DNA from: Chara braunii
Lineage: Eukaryota; Streptophyta; Charophyceae; Charales; Characeae
DNA length: 64,000 bases
Assembly: GCA_003427395.1 (NCBI GenBank)
Contig: BFEA01000181.1
Location: 2,363,707 to 2,427,706 of the forward strand
Direction: 5' to 3'
Translations under genes and position numbers: made by a program
Notes under the pieces: model-generated
What the model was told of the DNA's origin: nothing
Database searches by the model: none
The model's input: only the letters and a program-made list of their open reading frames with translations
Part shown: piece after piece, positions 1 through 10,665 of the stretch
Layout: each line of letters starts with the position of its first letter
Position numbering within the stretch: the stretch's first letter is position 1

Positions 1-731
1 GTGGTTGGCTATGGTGGATGGGTGTAGGTGAAGGTGGAGGAAGAAGGTGCAAGGTGTTCGGCTATGGTGGATGGGTGTAGGAGATGGTGGAGGAAGAAGG
101 TGCAAGGTAGTTGGCTATGGCGGATTGGTGAAGGTGGAGGAAGAAGGTGCAAGGCGTTTGGCTATCGTGGATGGGTGTAGGTGAAGGTGGAGGAAGACGG
201 TGCAAGGTGTTTGGCTATGGTGGATGGATGTAGGAGAAGGTGGAGGAAGAAGGTGCAAGGTGGTTGGTCATGGTGGATGGGCGTAGGTGAAGGTGGAGGA
301 AGAAGGTGCAAGGTGGTTCGCTATGGTGGATGGGTAGAGGTAAAGGTGGAGGAAGAAGGTGCAAGGTAGTTGGCTACGGCGGATGGGTGTAGGTGAAGGT
401 GGAGGAAGAAGGTGGGAGGTGGTTGGCTATGGTGGATGGGTGTAGGTGAAGGTGGAGGAAGAAAGGCGCAAGGTGGTTGGCTATGGTGGATCGGTGTAGG
501 TAAAGGTGGAGGAAGAAGGTGCAAGGTGGTTGGCTATGGTGGATGGGCGTAGGTGAAGGTGGAGAAAGAAGGTGCAAGGTGGTTGGCTATGGTGGACGGG
601 TGTAGGTGATGGTGGAGGAAGAAGGTGGGAGGTGTTTTGGGTTGTCCTTTGGACATCTGGGCGAGGTAAATGGCTATGGTGGATGGGGAGAGGGAGATGA
701 TGAAGAAGGTGGTGGAGGGGGAAGGAGCAAG
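1..731 (+). repeat. 53-bp minisatellite array
   Basis: About a dozen head-to-tail units of 53 bp. The first two are 1-53 and 54-106, and the third is 6 bp shorter. Each unit holds the core GGCTATGGTGGATGGGTGTA followed by a purine-rich GGTGGAGGAAGAAGGTGCAAG stretch. The last units (after about 637) are degenerate. Both strands stay open over several units only because of composition, so the short ORFs here are not genes. The same repeat occurs in reverse orientation at 49300-49395 and 53523-54478. The array starts at or before the window edge. Confidence 0.95.
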
Positions 732-1026
732 GCGGTCTTAGCCCCGTGCCGCCCCCTAACCCAAGTGTTCGAGTCCGTTGTTCGCCGTATTCTCTAATCC
801 CGGAGGCAATACACAATCCCACAGCACACAACCTACAACTAACATGCAGAAAACACAGATTTGTAGCAGACACAGTTGGCCGACAAATCACAAAATTCGC
901 AGATTTGGCGGTTACGGTAACTTACCGTTTTTGCTGTTTTTGTTTTCCAGGGTGAAAAATATACATATAGTGCCGGAAAAGTGAAAATAAGGCCTCAACC
1001 ATACATATCGCTCTTCGTTTCTAGTG
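732..1026. other. spacer, nothing recognised
   Basis: About 295 bp between the minisatellite and the tRNA gene. No coding signature, repeat or RNA fold was recognised here on either strand. Confidence 0.5.
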
Positions 1027-1111
1027 TACGGCTAGCGGGACTCGAACCCACAAGGCGCGAAGTGCCGCCACATCCTAAGTGTGGTGCGTAAACCAATTTC
1101 ACCATAGCCGT
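1027..1111 (-). tRNA. trnL-UAG: tRNA-Leu (anticodon UAG), organelle type
   Basis: Folding the minus strand by hand gives a complete class II tRNA. The acceptor stem ACGGCTA/TAGCCGT pairs 7 of 7. A D-arm GTG/CGC encloses AAATTGG. The anticodon stem CCACA/TGTGG encloses the loop CTTAGGA with anticodon TAG. A 16-nt variable arm (GGC..GCC) follows, then a T-arm GTGGG/CCCGC with loop TTCGAGT, and discriminator A at 1027. No CCA is encoded. The 5' half (GGCTATGGTGAAATTGGT) closely resembles chloroplast and plant mitochondrial trnL-UAG as I recall them, so it is probably an organelle-derived insertion. A nuclear leucine tRNA gene is less likely. It lies among nuclear repeats with no recognised organelle gene beside it, and whether it is expressed is unknown. 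Confidence 0.85.
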
Positions 1112-1874
1112 TTCTTTCTGGAATATGTATACAAGTTAGTTGCCTGTTGGCTGCTTCGACATCTACCGACTTCGTACCCTTTGGAAATCAATTAAATTAT
1201 GCCTGAGAGAAAGGTCTGGCCAGAGCGAGCAGACTACAGCGATCTATCTATTGTTGTAGTCCTCCAGAGGCCTGTTTATTTAAATAAGTTGTGCCCCCAT
1301 TTCTATTTTATTTCAATTAACGCACACCACTGCCCCAAACGACCTTGGAATCCTTCAAAACTTTGTGGGACTTCTCACTGCATCATAGGGAAGGCCTCTG
1401 CAAATTTTGGTTTTATTCTGACGCCGTTTGGGTCAAGTTGCACGTTTCGGGCGTCGACCGGTCTTGGGGTGAACAGTTTGCGGAAGTCCATTTTCTAATT
1501 TTTTCAAAAAACGGACTCCGATGGCGTGCTGGGTCTGCAGGCTGTTTGTTTATGCCTAGGATATGAGGTCTGAGAATTCTCAGCCTTCATACATGTGGTT
1601 TGACAGCGTTGCCGTCGTCATGCCCTTGGGCCGCCTTGGCCCGCTTGTCGTCTTCGGATGGTTTCGCGCCGACGAGTGGTCAATCATCTTTGCTTGCCTC
1701 ATCGGCAGTCCGGTGGCCGGACTCTAGCAGGTAACCCAGTCCTACAGCAGCTCATCAGCAGAATTGACAGCAGGAGTTCCATTAGCTGAGAAAAACAACA
1801 CTCTATCCATTCCCAATTACCGCGTTCGAATAGAACACGGGGGGGCGAAATCAAGCGGTATTCCATCTATAGAG
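1112..1874. other. spacer with a conserved hairpin motif
   Basis: No gene recognised. It contains a segment around 1469-1517 that is shared with the reverse strand of 53415-53463. A short open frame over it (1345-1566) has an EQF.EV.F motif also readable on the minus strand at about 53400-53470, so a decayed coding relic is possible. Confidence 0.4.
1485..1517 (+). other. hairpin shared with 53415-53447
   Basis: Arms AGTCCATTTT and AAAACGGACT pair except for one A/C mismatch. The counterpart at 53415-53447 has AGTCTATTTTCT/AGAAAATAGACT, perfectly paired. The changed base in one arm is matched by a change in the other (T-A pair versus C-G pair). Confidence 0.5.
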
Positions 1875-2440
1875 CACAAGGGGAAAAGTAGGGATTTACT
1901 TAGGAGTGTAAACATGGACAATGCAAGCACTCTACACTACAAGAACACTAGATTACACCAAGATTGAAGTAGTGAATCACTCCCAAGTGAAGAATCAAAT
2001 GAAACATGGAGAGAAAGTGAGAAATCAACACATTTGAGTTTATACACACAAGGGGAAAAGTAGCGATTCTCATAGGAGTGGAAAAATTGACAATGCAAGC
2101 ATTCTACGCTATAGAAACACTAGATTACACCAAGATTGAAGTAGCGAATTATTCCCAAGTGAAGAATCAAGTGAAACATGGAGAGCAAGTGAGAAATCAA
2201 CACATTTGAGTTCACACACACAAGGGGAAAAACAGCGATTTACATAGAAGTGGAAAAATGGACAATGCAAGCACTCTACATTACACAAACACTAGATTAT
2301 ACTAGGATTGAAGTAGCGAATTACTCCCAAGTGAAGAGTCAAGTGAAACATGGAGAGAAAGTGAGAAAACAACACATTTGAGCTCACACACACAAGGGGA
2401 AAAGTAGCGATTTACATAGGAGTGGAAAAATGGACAATGG
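1875..2440 (-). repeat. ~173-bp satellite, left array
   Basis: Just over three tandem copies with a period of 171-174 bp, recognised by the recurrent ACACAAGGGGAAAAGTAGCG at about 1876, 2047, 2217 and 2390 and by GAAGTAGCGAATT at about 1966, 2137 and 2311. Read on the minus strand it matches the arrays at 39850-40687, 50312-51362 and 52393-52910 (TTCCATGTAAATCGCTACTT). Each unit has two half-units, each with a CGCTAC-like core. No coding potential. Confidence 0.85.
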
Positions 2441-2448
2441 AGAGCTTA

Positions 2449-2670
2449 TTAGTAGCCAAAGAGTCCCCTACTAGCTATCCTCATACTTGGAAGACATCCA
2501 TGGAGGATGAGGAGAAAGAAGGAAGGAGGGAGGAAGAAGTAGAAGAAGAAGACGATGAGAGGAAGAAGAATGAGAGGGAAAGGAAAAAGATGAAGAAGAA
2601 GAATATGAAGAAGAGGAAAAGGAAGGAAAAGAAGAGGAAGAGGAGGAAGAAGAATTTCTCCACTCACCTC
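2449..2670 (+). repeat. purine-rich low-complexity tract
   Basis: GAAGAG/GAGGAA-type strand-asymmetric purine run. It produces open frames on both strands (poly-Lys/Glu or poly-Ser/Phe) that are compositional artefacts. Confidence 0.8.
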
Positions 2671-4679
2671 TTCTTAGTCTTGAGGCTGATATCCCAACTT
2701 TTGATGAAGCTTCTCCCCACTTGGCTATGGCTTGCTTCCCCTCCAAGCCCTTCTCCTTCCTTGCTCTCCTCCTCCCAAGTTGCCACAAGCTCCTATCAGT
2801 ATGGCTATGGAGTCCTCCCCTCTAGGAGGGCTAACGGGACTCCTCTTAGCCTTGCGTTCTTCCTCACTAGCTTGGGAGCTTTGGCGGATCGCCTTCCCCG
2901 CTACCACTAGCCTGTAGGGTCCCACACACTAGCTCATAGTCTCACTTACACTCCCAAACTGGCAGGGGTTCCCCTCACTTCACTCCAAGTGAGTGTAGAG
3001 CTCTCATGGGCTCATTCGGGCAGCATGGGCACTCCTCATGCAAATGTGAATGTGGCGGCCTGAATCTTCAGCTTATGTAGGCAAGGAAGAGCAGTCCGGC
3101 CAGCCCATGGGCCTCCCCATGTGCCCCATAGTGAATCGAGGTACCCGCATGGCCAATTTTCACCATTAGGTCTCTCCTGGGGCACATGGGCCTCATTTTG
3201 GCCAGGTACATGCAGTCCGAGTGGTTGGTACCAACTCGGCCTGCCCCTTGGGCCTTTTTCCAGCCTCTTACCACTTGCAAAATGTTGCCCCCTTGAGTCC
3301 AAGGTCCAAGGGGTAGCCTACTTGACATAAAAAGGCCTAGTGGGCCTTTTGCTTGATTTTTTCAAGCTTCGGCCTCCCTTGGGTAGGCCGGAGCATTTTT
3401 CCATGTGGCAGCACATTTTCAGCCTTGGATGAGGCTGAGATCCAAGGCCACCATTATTCCGAGCTACCCCATGGTGGTCCTTGCTTCAAATTTAAGCCCC
3501 TAAGTTCAATTTTTCAATTTTTGGTGCATCTGGCTCTCTTTTTGGGCCAAATGCGTTGTTTTCTGTCTTTTTCCCTCTTTTGTTTTCTTTCCATTTTCTG
3601 CTGCCACCTCATTCCGGAATTAGCCGTTTTGAGCTGGCCCCCAAAAAACGGCTGTTTCGTCTCCACTATGAGATCTGATATCAGATCCATGGTTGAAAAG
3701 AAAATTGACCATTCCTTTTTTGCATTTTCTCTCATTTTTGCCTTTTTAATTAAGATATTGTTGAGATATGGCCCCAAGGGCCATATCTCATTAATCCGGA
3801 TTGCCCTCCGTCAGTCTAGGAGGGGTGAGGTCATCATTGGGACCTGCCAGTCCCTACTGCAGCAGGCCCAATAGGCCGGTATATTTTCCTCCACCTATTT
3901 CTCCCGTTTTGTCTCATTCTCCCTTCATTTTCTCTCCTTTTTCTTTTCCTTTTCTTTTATTTTTGTTGTGATAAGTGTCAAATGGTTGTGCATTCTCTTT
4001 CTAGGTCTTAGAACCTCATTCATGGCCAGGTTCATGGCCGACTGTTAGCTGTTACATCTCGTCCTACCAAATTGGCATGCCCATGCCCCTAGAGGGCTCA
4101 ATTTGTCCCCGTTAGTCTCAATTTTGTGGCCCCTTGGCTCCAATTGGAGCCCCTTGGGCTCTTAATTTCTCATGCCTAGCTAGTCCGAGATATCTCGGAC
4201 TGCTGGGCAGCCTTCCCATCACCCATTTTTCTTTGTTTTTCATTCTCGATCCTCCCGTTTGGGCTCCACTAGTGCTTGCACTAGTGGTGCTAATATTTCC
4301 CACCGTGAAGATCCTCGATTTTGACGGCGCCGTTGGCCGCACATACCCGCTTCCTACATCGGCTTGTAGTTCTCCTTGGGACACCTCAAGTTTCCGCCGC
4401 TTTTCCGCGCTAGTCCCATTTTGTCCCGCCAGCGATGCCGTCGACAATCTCGATTTTCGACAATTTTTATTTGGGCCCATTTAGTCCCCGGCATCCTCCC
4501 CGACATCCTCCCGCCAGCGATGCCATCGACAATCTCGATTTTCGACAATTTTTATTTGGGACTTCCCATGTCCCCGGCAGCCCCATCTTATTGTTCCCAT
4601 GTGCCTCAAGCGTGCCGATTATTTGCGGCCGGGAGACGGGCCCTGCAGGCCCGTGTGGCTACGCAGTATGCCACACACA
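2671..4679 (-). mobile_element. noncoding block downstream of element 1 PPT (LTR or larger repeat)
   Basis: Begins, on the minus strand, directly after the element 1 polypurine tract, with TGTGTGGCAT. The corresponding plus-strand site of element 4 at 37263 starts TGTGGGGCAT, and both continue into CCACACGGG..CCT..GGGCCC. Further in, 3060-3330 and 3640-3795 align collinearly with the reverse complement of about 38870-39130 and 38530-38680. Shared landmarks are CGGCCAGCCC, GAGGTACCC and CTTGGGGCC.TATCTCAA. This suggests a long LTR or a large noncoding repeat following the element. The far end is not defined and no 5' LTR partner was found. No gene lies in it. Confidence 0.5.
4425..4590. repeat. 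82-bp tandem duplication
   Basis: CCCGCCAGCGATGCC and the following CGACAATCTCGATTTTCGAC occur at about 4425-4477 and again about 82 bp later (4507-4559), nearly identical. This lies in the putative LTR of element 1. Confidence 0.8.
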
Positions 4680-4691
4680 CCCCTCCTTGAA
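4680..4691 (-). other. polypurine tract of element 1
   Basis: On the minus strand CAAGGAGGGGTG directly precedes the TGTGTGGCAT LTR start. The element 4 copy at 37252-37262 is AAGGAGGGGGG. PPTs prime plus-strand DNA synthesis in LTR retroelements. Confidence 0.7.
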
Positions 4692-4787
4692 AGATCGAGC
4701 TTACCTGCGAGGGCGAAGCCGTCTGTCTGAGGGAGGGACCACAGTCCGGGTGGGAGGGGCAGGTCGTGAAGGTCCCTTAGCTAACCT

Positions 4788-6308
4788 TTATCGCTTGTAG
4801 TGAGCGTAGATCAGCGGTGCGGATGCTTTCAAATCTGTTCCTGAAATCCACCGAGTGTCGTCGGGATCGCATGCTCTGAATGTAACTTTGTACTGTCGAG
4901 GCTTGTTGTCGTACTTGCGATCCGTGATGACGCGGTCAACATCCTGATGACCATCCATAGATGGAGGGTTCTGCGATCGTCGGCCTGGGAAGTCGGCGCT
5001 CTTAGTTGGTGTATATGTTGCCAGCTTCGAGGCGTGAAAGACTGGATGGACCATCAGATACGTCGGGATGTTGATCACAAATGAAGGGTCATCGGGCTCA
5101 TCGCGCGCGGCTGATGTTACGGGCCATGGTCCAAACCACTTGGGAAGCAGTTTGCGTGAAACATCCTGTTCCAGTGCAAACCCTTCCGCGGAGACCCAAA
5201 CCAGATCACCGGCGCGGATAGAACATGGCACGCGACGCCTGTTGGCTTGCTGCTGCATGCGGACTTGAGCCTTTTGCATGTTCGCGCGGGCAGGAGCCAG
5301 CAATTCCCTGTACTTTCGGACGGAAGCGGGAGAGCAAGCGGCGTCGATGTCGGCTGGTCGTGGGAGGAGAAGGTCGACGAAGAGACGACCTTTCCGTCCA
5401 CCGTGGTGCAACTCGAATGGAGTCACGCTGATCGTCGGGTGCACCGAAGTGTTGTAGGCGAACTCGATGTCGGGAAGGCGGTCAACCCAATCTTTCTGGC
5501 CCAGACGGATGAGCGTACGAAGCATCATTTGAGCAGTTTGATGTGCCCGCTCCGTGTGCCCGTCCGTCTGTGGATGCCGAGCCAAACTTGGTTTCATTTG
5601 TGCCGGACTCCTGCATGAGAGCAGTAAAAAATGCCGACATGAAGCGAGTGTCGCGGTCGCTGACTACGTCTTCCGGTACACCGTGGCCACAAATCCAACC
5701 GGTACGCAAGAGGCGTGCCAGCTCGGGAGCCGTGGAGTAGTACTTGCAAGGGAGAAAATGCGCATACTTACTCAAACGGTCCACAACCGTGAGGATGCCG
5801 TCGTGCCCGAGGCGATCGCGAGGAAATGGTCCGGTGACATCCATGGCAATGGAGAGGTCGGGTTCCCGTGGGATAGGCATCGAGCGCAACTCGCAGTAGG
5901 GGTTGCGATTGCGGGGCTTGCTTCGTCGGCAAACTTCGCAAGAGTCGCATTACCGAGTGACATCGGTAATGAGGTCGGGCCATCGAAATGGTTGTCGAAG
6001 CCGTGCAATGGTGCGGTTGACTCCGAAATGGCCGGCGAGTCACGAGTCATGATACTCACCGAGAAGGCGAGTCCGAAGACGACGGTCGCGTGGGACACAC
6101 AATAAGTCCTTGCCTCTCGAGTGGAGGAGCAAGCAGCAATGCGATAGTGGCTGGTCGGCGGGTGATCCGAAGATAGTTGCGCATACAACGTGGCGAAGTC
6201 CGGATCCGACTCATATCCCCGGATGAAGTGTCGCTGAAGTTCCTCGTTGAATGCGAAGGCATGATGTGTCATAGCGCAAAGATCAGGTCTTCGCGAGAGT
6301 GCATCCAT
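4788..6308 (-). pseudogene. integrase with chromodomain-like tail, element 1 (frameshifted)
   Basis: Integrase inserts retrotransposon cDNA into chromosomes. The region begins with MDALSRRP, the RNase H/integrase junction typical of Ty3 elements. The catalytic core is visible in pieces: first Asp in AMDVTGPF, second Asp in VSDRDTRF (about 5630-5830, one frame), and Glu in HPQTDGHTERAH after a frame change near 5590. The last open stretch, 4788-5597 (269 residues), carries the GPY-like C-terminal part and ends in a chromodomain-like segment (VDRVI..R..Y.V.F) and the terminus ASAPLIYAHYKR. At least two frame changes inside make it nonfunctional. The DDE residues seen are preserved, so decay is mainly by indels. 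Confidence 0.85.
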
Positions 6309-6380
6309 TTTGTAGTAAGTGAGTGGGTTGTTGTCCGTAACCCATGTGAACCTACGATGCCAAAGGAGGAAGTGCCGCCA

Positions 6381-7393
6381 TCACTTGAGAGCCGTCCCGA
6401 ACGCGAGCAACTCCTTCTTCCTTGCATCATCAAGCGAGTTGATGGGAGGCACTTTGTGGCTGAAATACTCCACAGGGTGCCAGTCGTCGCCGTCGTGTTG
6501 TTCCAAGACTGCCCCAATGCCATAGCCGGAAGCGTCAGTTGTTACTTTCGTAGGTAGGGTGCGGTCATAGATGCTAAGGACGAGTGCCATGAGCATGGGC
6601 GTCTTAAGTGCTTGGAATGACGGCGTGCGTCGTCATCGAATACGAACGACACCTTTGGCGATTTTAATCTCGTCATAGGTGCAACAATCCTTGAGTATCC
6701 GGTGATGAATTGCTGATAGTAGCCCGCCAACCCCATGAATGAACGAATGTCCGTGGTGTTGGTGGCCTCGGGCCTTACGCGGAGGGCCTCGATCTTATCC
6801 GCAAGCGGACGGATGCCTTGCGGTGTCACATAATGTCCCACGTACTCCAGCTCCTGCCGCGCGAATTCGCATTTGTAGCGGTTGGCTTTGTACTTGGCTT
6901 GTCGTAGTTGTTCCAAAACGGTGCGCAGGTGTTCCACATGCTCATCCAAACTCCGATTGTACACCAGGATGTCGTCAAGGTAGATAAGTGCGAATCGATC
7001 CAGCATGTGTTGGAACTCCGTTGTCATAGCCGCTTGGAAAGTGGCCGGGGCATTCGTAAGGCCAAATGGCATAACCAGCCATTCGAAATGCCCATATCGC
7101 GTCTTAAACGCGGTCTGGTAGCGGTCCTCCTTCCGAATCTCGAGCTGGTGATATCCCGACTTGAGGTCCAGCTTGGAGAAGAACTTGGCTCCCCCCAGTC
7201 GTTCGAGAAGGTCGCCGATGCGTGGGAGAGGGCCGACGTTTCTGATCGTTTGCGCGTTGAGCTTGCGATAATCGATGCACAACCACAAATCCTTGTTCTT
7301 GTTCCGGACGAAGAGAACAGGAGCACCGTATGGCGATGAGCTAGGCCGAATCCAGCCTTTCTCCAGAAGGTCGCCGAGTTGTGCCCGAAGCAC
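6381..7393 (-). pseudogene. reverse transcriptase and RNase H, element 1
   Basis: RT copies element RNA into DNA and RNase H removes the RNA strand. A 283-residue open stretch at 6542-7393 carries LEKGWIRPS, LCIDYRKLN, FSKLDLKSGYHQ, the thumb-side MPFGLTNAPATF and the active-site YLDD in ALIYLDDILVYN, so all catalytic Asp of RT are visible. RNase H starts TDASGYGIGAVLEQ in a different frame at 6381-6596, overlapping the RT stretch, so there is a frame break near 6550-6600. The usual later RNase H segment with the DHxxL motif is not open. The upstream protease is separated by frame changes near 7390-7480. Confidence 0.9.
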
Positions 7394-7483
7394 ACTTAAC
7401 GATACTCATTCGGTAGATGCAACCGCGTGGAGGTATGACCCCGTCCTCGAGGATGATCTCGTGGCGGATGGGCCGATACGGTA

Positions 7484-8068
7484 CTACTCCGTACGGGCCT
7501 TCGAACACGTCGCCGTAGGCGTCGAGAAGCTTGGTGATGCGTGGGTTCGAAGATGAGTCCGTCGATGAAGCGTCATGGGGCGGGAGGGCGTGGAGAAAAC
7601 ACACCCCCATCTCCTCGATGTCGTTTCTGATGATGGAAGCTCGCATGCTTGTGCGGACACCACGTGACAGCTGATTGAAGGGTGAGGAGGAGCTAACGTG
7701 CATGGGACTAGTACTCCGTTCCGATCACGTACGTGAACGGTGCGGCGGTCGGAGTTCACCGGGTGATCCTTGCTTCGCAGCCATGACATTCCAAAGATCA
7801 TGGCGAATTTGGTGTCCAAAATATCGAAGGACACCGCCTCGCTCGCGTGCGGGGCAAAGTACACGGGGACGTCATCAATGCACCATTCTATTGACTTGTG
7901 CGTGTGATCGTCCACCAACATGACCTGCGTCGACTGGGACTTCCTCCGGACGCGTGGGCTAAGGCCGGTGCGTACCATAAAGTCCTGGCTCATGTAGTTG
8001 CGAGATGCTCCGCAATCTATCAAACCGCTGCAGGTCGCCTCTTCGATCTGAATGCGTACATATAACAA
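7484..8068 (-). pseudogene. retroviral-type aspartic protease, element 1
   Basis: Aspartic protease that would cut the Gag-Pol polyprotein. The signature is GLIDCGASRNYMS at about residue 15 of this open stretch, followed by the flap region and a FDILDTKFAMIFGMSWL motif typical of Ty3 protease (..DVILGMDWL). The usual DT/SGA is DCGA here, as also in elements 2 and 4. The reading frame is lost toward the RT linker (7341-7500), where YRMS linker residues appear in another frame. The upstream part continues in a shifted frame to about 8261 (LMD..VEVVDLHAYI), matching element 4 at 24180-24270. Confidence 0.8.
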
Positions 8069-8565
8069 TGGTGCGTCGATGTCGTCGTACCGTTGCGTCT
8101 TGAACTCGGTTGATCTTCACAATGTAGGCGTGAAGGTCGACAACCTCTACTCCGGCGTCCATCAACGGGGTTGGTACTGCAGTGTGCATGTAATCCCGCA
8201 ATTGTGTCATGAGCACGTTGCAATGCGGTTTCGGCAATCGACCGGACCGGGGAAGGGGCATCTATTGGAAATCCGCAAATGTCAACGGGTCGAGCTCTTC
8301 AAGTTTTGACCATGACGTTGAATCCCCGGCGGTAGATGGCGGCGAAGTTGCCGAATCGATTGTCGATGGTGATGAAACCGTGCATGCGGTAGATTGTTGC
8401 ACGTGGAGCGGTTGGTCCAGCGGTGGACCAAGTGGACAGCATAGTCCTCGTAAGCATACCGAGAACTTACGACATTCGCATCCTCCCCAGATGTGTAGGA
8501 GGCCGTTAGCAAGGCGGCCGAATCTGGCGGAGTGGGAGGTGGAGTCGCCTCACCTCCCTTGGAAC

Positions 8566-10151
8566 TCAGTTTCCCGAGTTGATACGAGGCCAAACATCCT
8601 CCTTGCCCTGATCCTGGCAGAGGGAGGTCTTGTGCTTGGTGCTATTGCACCAATAGCAGCAGCTGTAGTGGCCACGGTACTTGTACTCGGCCTCGGTCAA
8701 GTGAAACTTGACCCATGGTGCTGGCTGTCCGTTTTCGGCCGGCGATGCGGTTTTTGCCTTTCCGTTTCCTCGGGACTTGTTGTTGCTTCGCTGCTGGACA
8801 GCAGCCACCTGATCTCCCTCACGTGACGCTTGGGTGGTTGCCGAGTCTTCCACAATGTTGTCCGATTGGACTGCAGCGAACTGCTGCGGTCGCGGACCAG
8901 TTTTCACCCTCTCCAAATTGGTTGGCTGCCACGTTGACTTCTCGTGTGCAGCCGCCCTGTTGGTCTTGATGATCTCTCTCGCCTTGTCAATGACTTCAGC
9001 GAAGGTTGTATATTGCTCGCGATCACCAAGTGCAAGGCTCAATGCAGCAACTCGCGGCGCAGATGCGAAAATGGCAAGTCGAGACCGGGCGTTGCCGCGA
9101 TCTTTTGCCATTCCGTGAGCCAGTCACGTGTTGTTACGTTGCCTTTCGTCATGCCGAAGAGACGGTTGATGACGAGTGCAGGTGCGTCGTCCACGGTGAA
9201 CCGTTTCTTCAATAGCCGTGTTAACTCTTCCCATGACATCTTGTCTTTCAGATCTGCGACGTCGACGCCGTGGGTGGATGCAAGGTGGCTTAATCAGGTC
9301 TGGCATCCGCCCTTTGAGTTGAGAAACAGGGCTCCGATGAACGCGCGCTTGGCGACGAATAGAATCCGCAGTTGCGTCGTAAAGCCTTCCCACCAGAGGA
9401 CGGGGTCTTGATGCGTGTAGTCATCGAACTTCTCATTTTGGAATGTCGGCATCTTATAATGCGTTGTGTTGTTGCCATCCTTGTTAGGCAGCTGCAGTTG
9501 CTGAACCTCGGTCTTCAATGTATCCAGCTGTTTGCTGATGGTGGTTGGCGCAGCGAAGGTGCTGATGTTGCCAAGCATTGCGACGACGTGGTTGACGCGT
9601 TGCTCTAGTTGGCGGGCAGAGGGTGCATTGCTGGACTCACCAGCCTCCGGTCTTGGTGCAACTTAAGTCCTACATACGGGAATCAATTGCCCGTGCTGCA
9701 TCCTCATGTTGAGCCTTGTGGTTCCGCATGGCCCGCTGCATATTCGCCAACTCGGACTGCAAGTGGTTACAAGTGTAAACCAACCGAGTCACGAGTTTGG
9801 CCATGAATTCCCTGTCGCGTCGCCGTGCCCTTCAAATGGTTCAAAGTGCCAATACTCGAGTATTTCGATGCTGGCAGCTTCATGCCGCTGGAGCAGATCC
9901 TAGGCTTCCTTTCGGCGTGCGTGGGTATCTGCATCTGATTTGGCCTGAAGCCGCTGCTTCTCAGTTGTTGCCGCTGCTTCAGCCTGTAGGCGGGCAGCCT
10001 CGGCTGCCAGCTGGCGTTGTTCCTCAGCCTCGATCAGTGCGAGCTGACTCTGGAACCGCTGTTTGTAGTGAGCAATAGACTCGTTGGCCAGTTGGCCTGG
10101 CATGCCCAGAGTTGCGCCTGCCATGGTGGCGGGGCACTGCTGATGTGGCAC
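8566..10151 (-). pseudogene. Gag polyprotein, element 1 (frameshifted)
   Basis: Gag forms the virus-like particle and packages RNA. Four overlapping open pieces in changing frames make it up. 9900-10151 is a Gln/Ala/Glu-rich coiled-coil N-terminal part, starting at an ATG at 10149-10151. 9294-9578 and 9039-9239 hold the capsid-like retrotransposon Gag domain (LKKRF, KGNVTTRDWLTEW). 8566-9111 is the C-terminal part with a zinc knuckle WCNSTKHKTSLC preceded by Cys, spacing C-X2-C-X4-H-X4-C, at about 8617-8661. The frame changes show it is not translated as one protein. Coordinates of the ends are approximate. Confidence 0.75.
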
Positions 10152-10265
10152 TGTGACGTGGCACTGTTACTGCTGACGTGGCACTGTTGACGTGGCACTG
10201 TTGCTGACGTGGCAATGTTGACGTGGCAGTGTTGTTGACGTGGCACTGTTGCTGACGTCAACAAC
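10152..10265. repeat. GACGTGGCACTGTTG short tandem repeats
   Basis: About seven imperfect copies of GACGTGGCACTGTTG(CT) in tandem, ending GACGTCAACAACATG. The array starts just beyond the Gag start of element 1 and may mark an expansion at a recombination breakpoint. Confidence 0.85.
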
Positions 10266-10324
10266 ATGTGCGTGATAAGCTATAGTCAAGTTTGTGATAC
10301 TCTCTTCAGTTGGTGATAAGCTAT

Positions 10325-10665
10325 AATTAGACCATCCAATCTTATGAAGACATGTTTGACTACCCTATTCATAGGTAAAAAGTAATATAAAATATAGATA
10401 AGTTTACCCTTCTGGTTCCAGCATGTGCGTGGCTCCAGACCAGACCTCCCAATCTTATGGGAACCTGCCCAGTCATTCACTTGATCTTCCCTCAGAATAA
10501 ACAAGAAGGAACTAATAAACATCAACAAACCCAAATGAAACAAGGCAACCAAGCCATCCAATTTTATGAAAACCTGCTTGGTCCCTGAAAAAGCAATCAC
10601 AAGCAGCCCTCGCAAATCAGAGGCAACCAGACCATCCAACCTTATGGAAACGTGTCTGGTCCACG
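10325..10665. repeat. four dispersed CCATCCAATCTTATG repeats with inverted flanks
   Basis: The core CC(A/T)(T/C)CCAA(T/C)(C/T)TTATG(G/A) recurs at about 10333, 10445, 10556 and 10634. At least two copies are flanked by inverted arms (CCAAGC..GCTTGG and CCAGAC..GTCTGG). The stretch is otherwise noncoding. The 161-codon minus-strand frame across it (10286-10771) reads as a repeated IRLDGLVA motif and shows no known domain. Confidence 0.6.

Larger units (their letters stand above)
4679..10151 (-). mobile_element. element 1: decayed Ty3/gypsy retrotransposon, family A
   Basis: Minus-strand order Gag, protease, RT, RNase H, integrase, chromodomain-like tail and then the PPT at 4680-4691: the Ty3/gypsy order (integrase after RNase H). 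Reading frame changes several times between domains, so it is a relic. Its sequence is closest to element 4 (protease upstream segment, RT and the terminal ASAPLIYAH motif are shared). No own PBS or 5' LTR was found. To the right the Gag start runs into GTGGCACTG repeats and then the leader of a different family, so the 5' end seems lost or replaced by recombination. Confidence 0.85.

Noticed and set aside
181-891. Gly/Trp-rich and Pro/His/Ser-rich frames in the minisatellite
   Set aside because: Open by repeat composition on both strands; no start context, domain or unique sequence.
2422-2910. 162-codon Lys/Glu-rich frame
   Set aside because: Driven by the purine tract; the end is homologous to noncoding repeat on the other side of the window.
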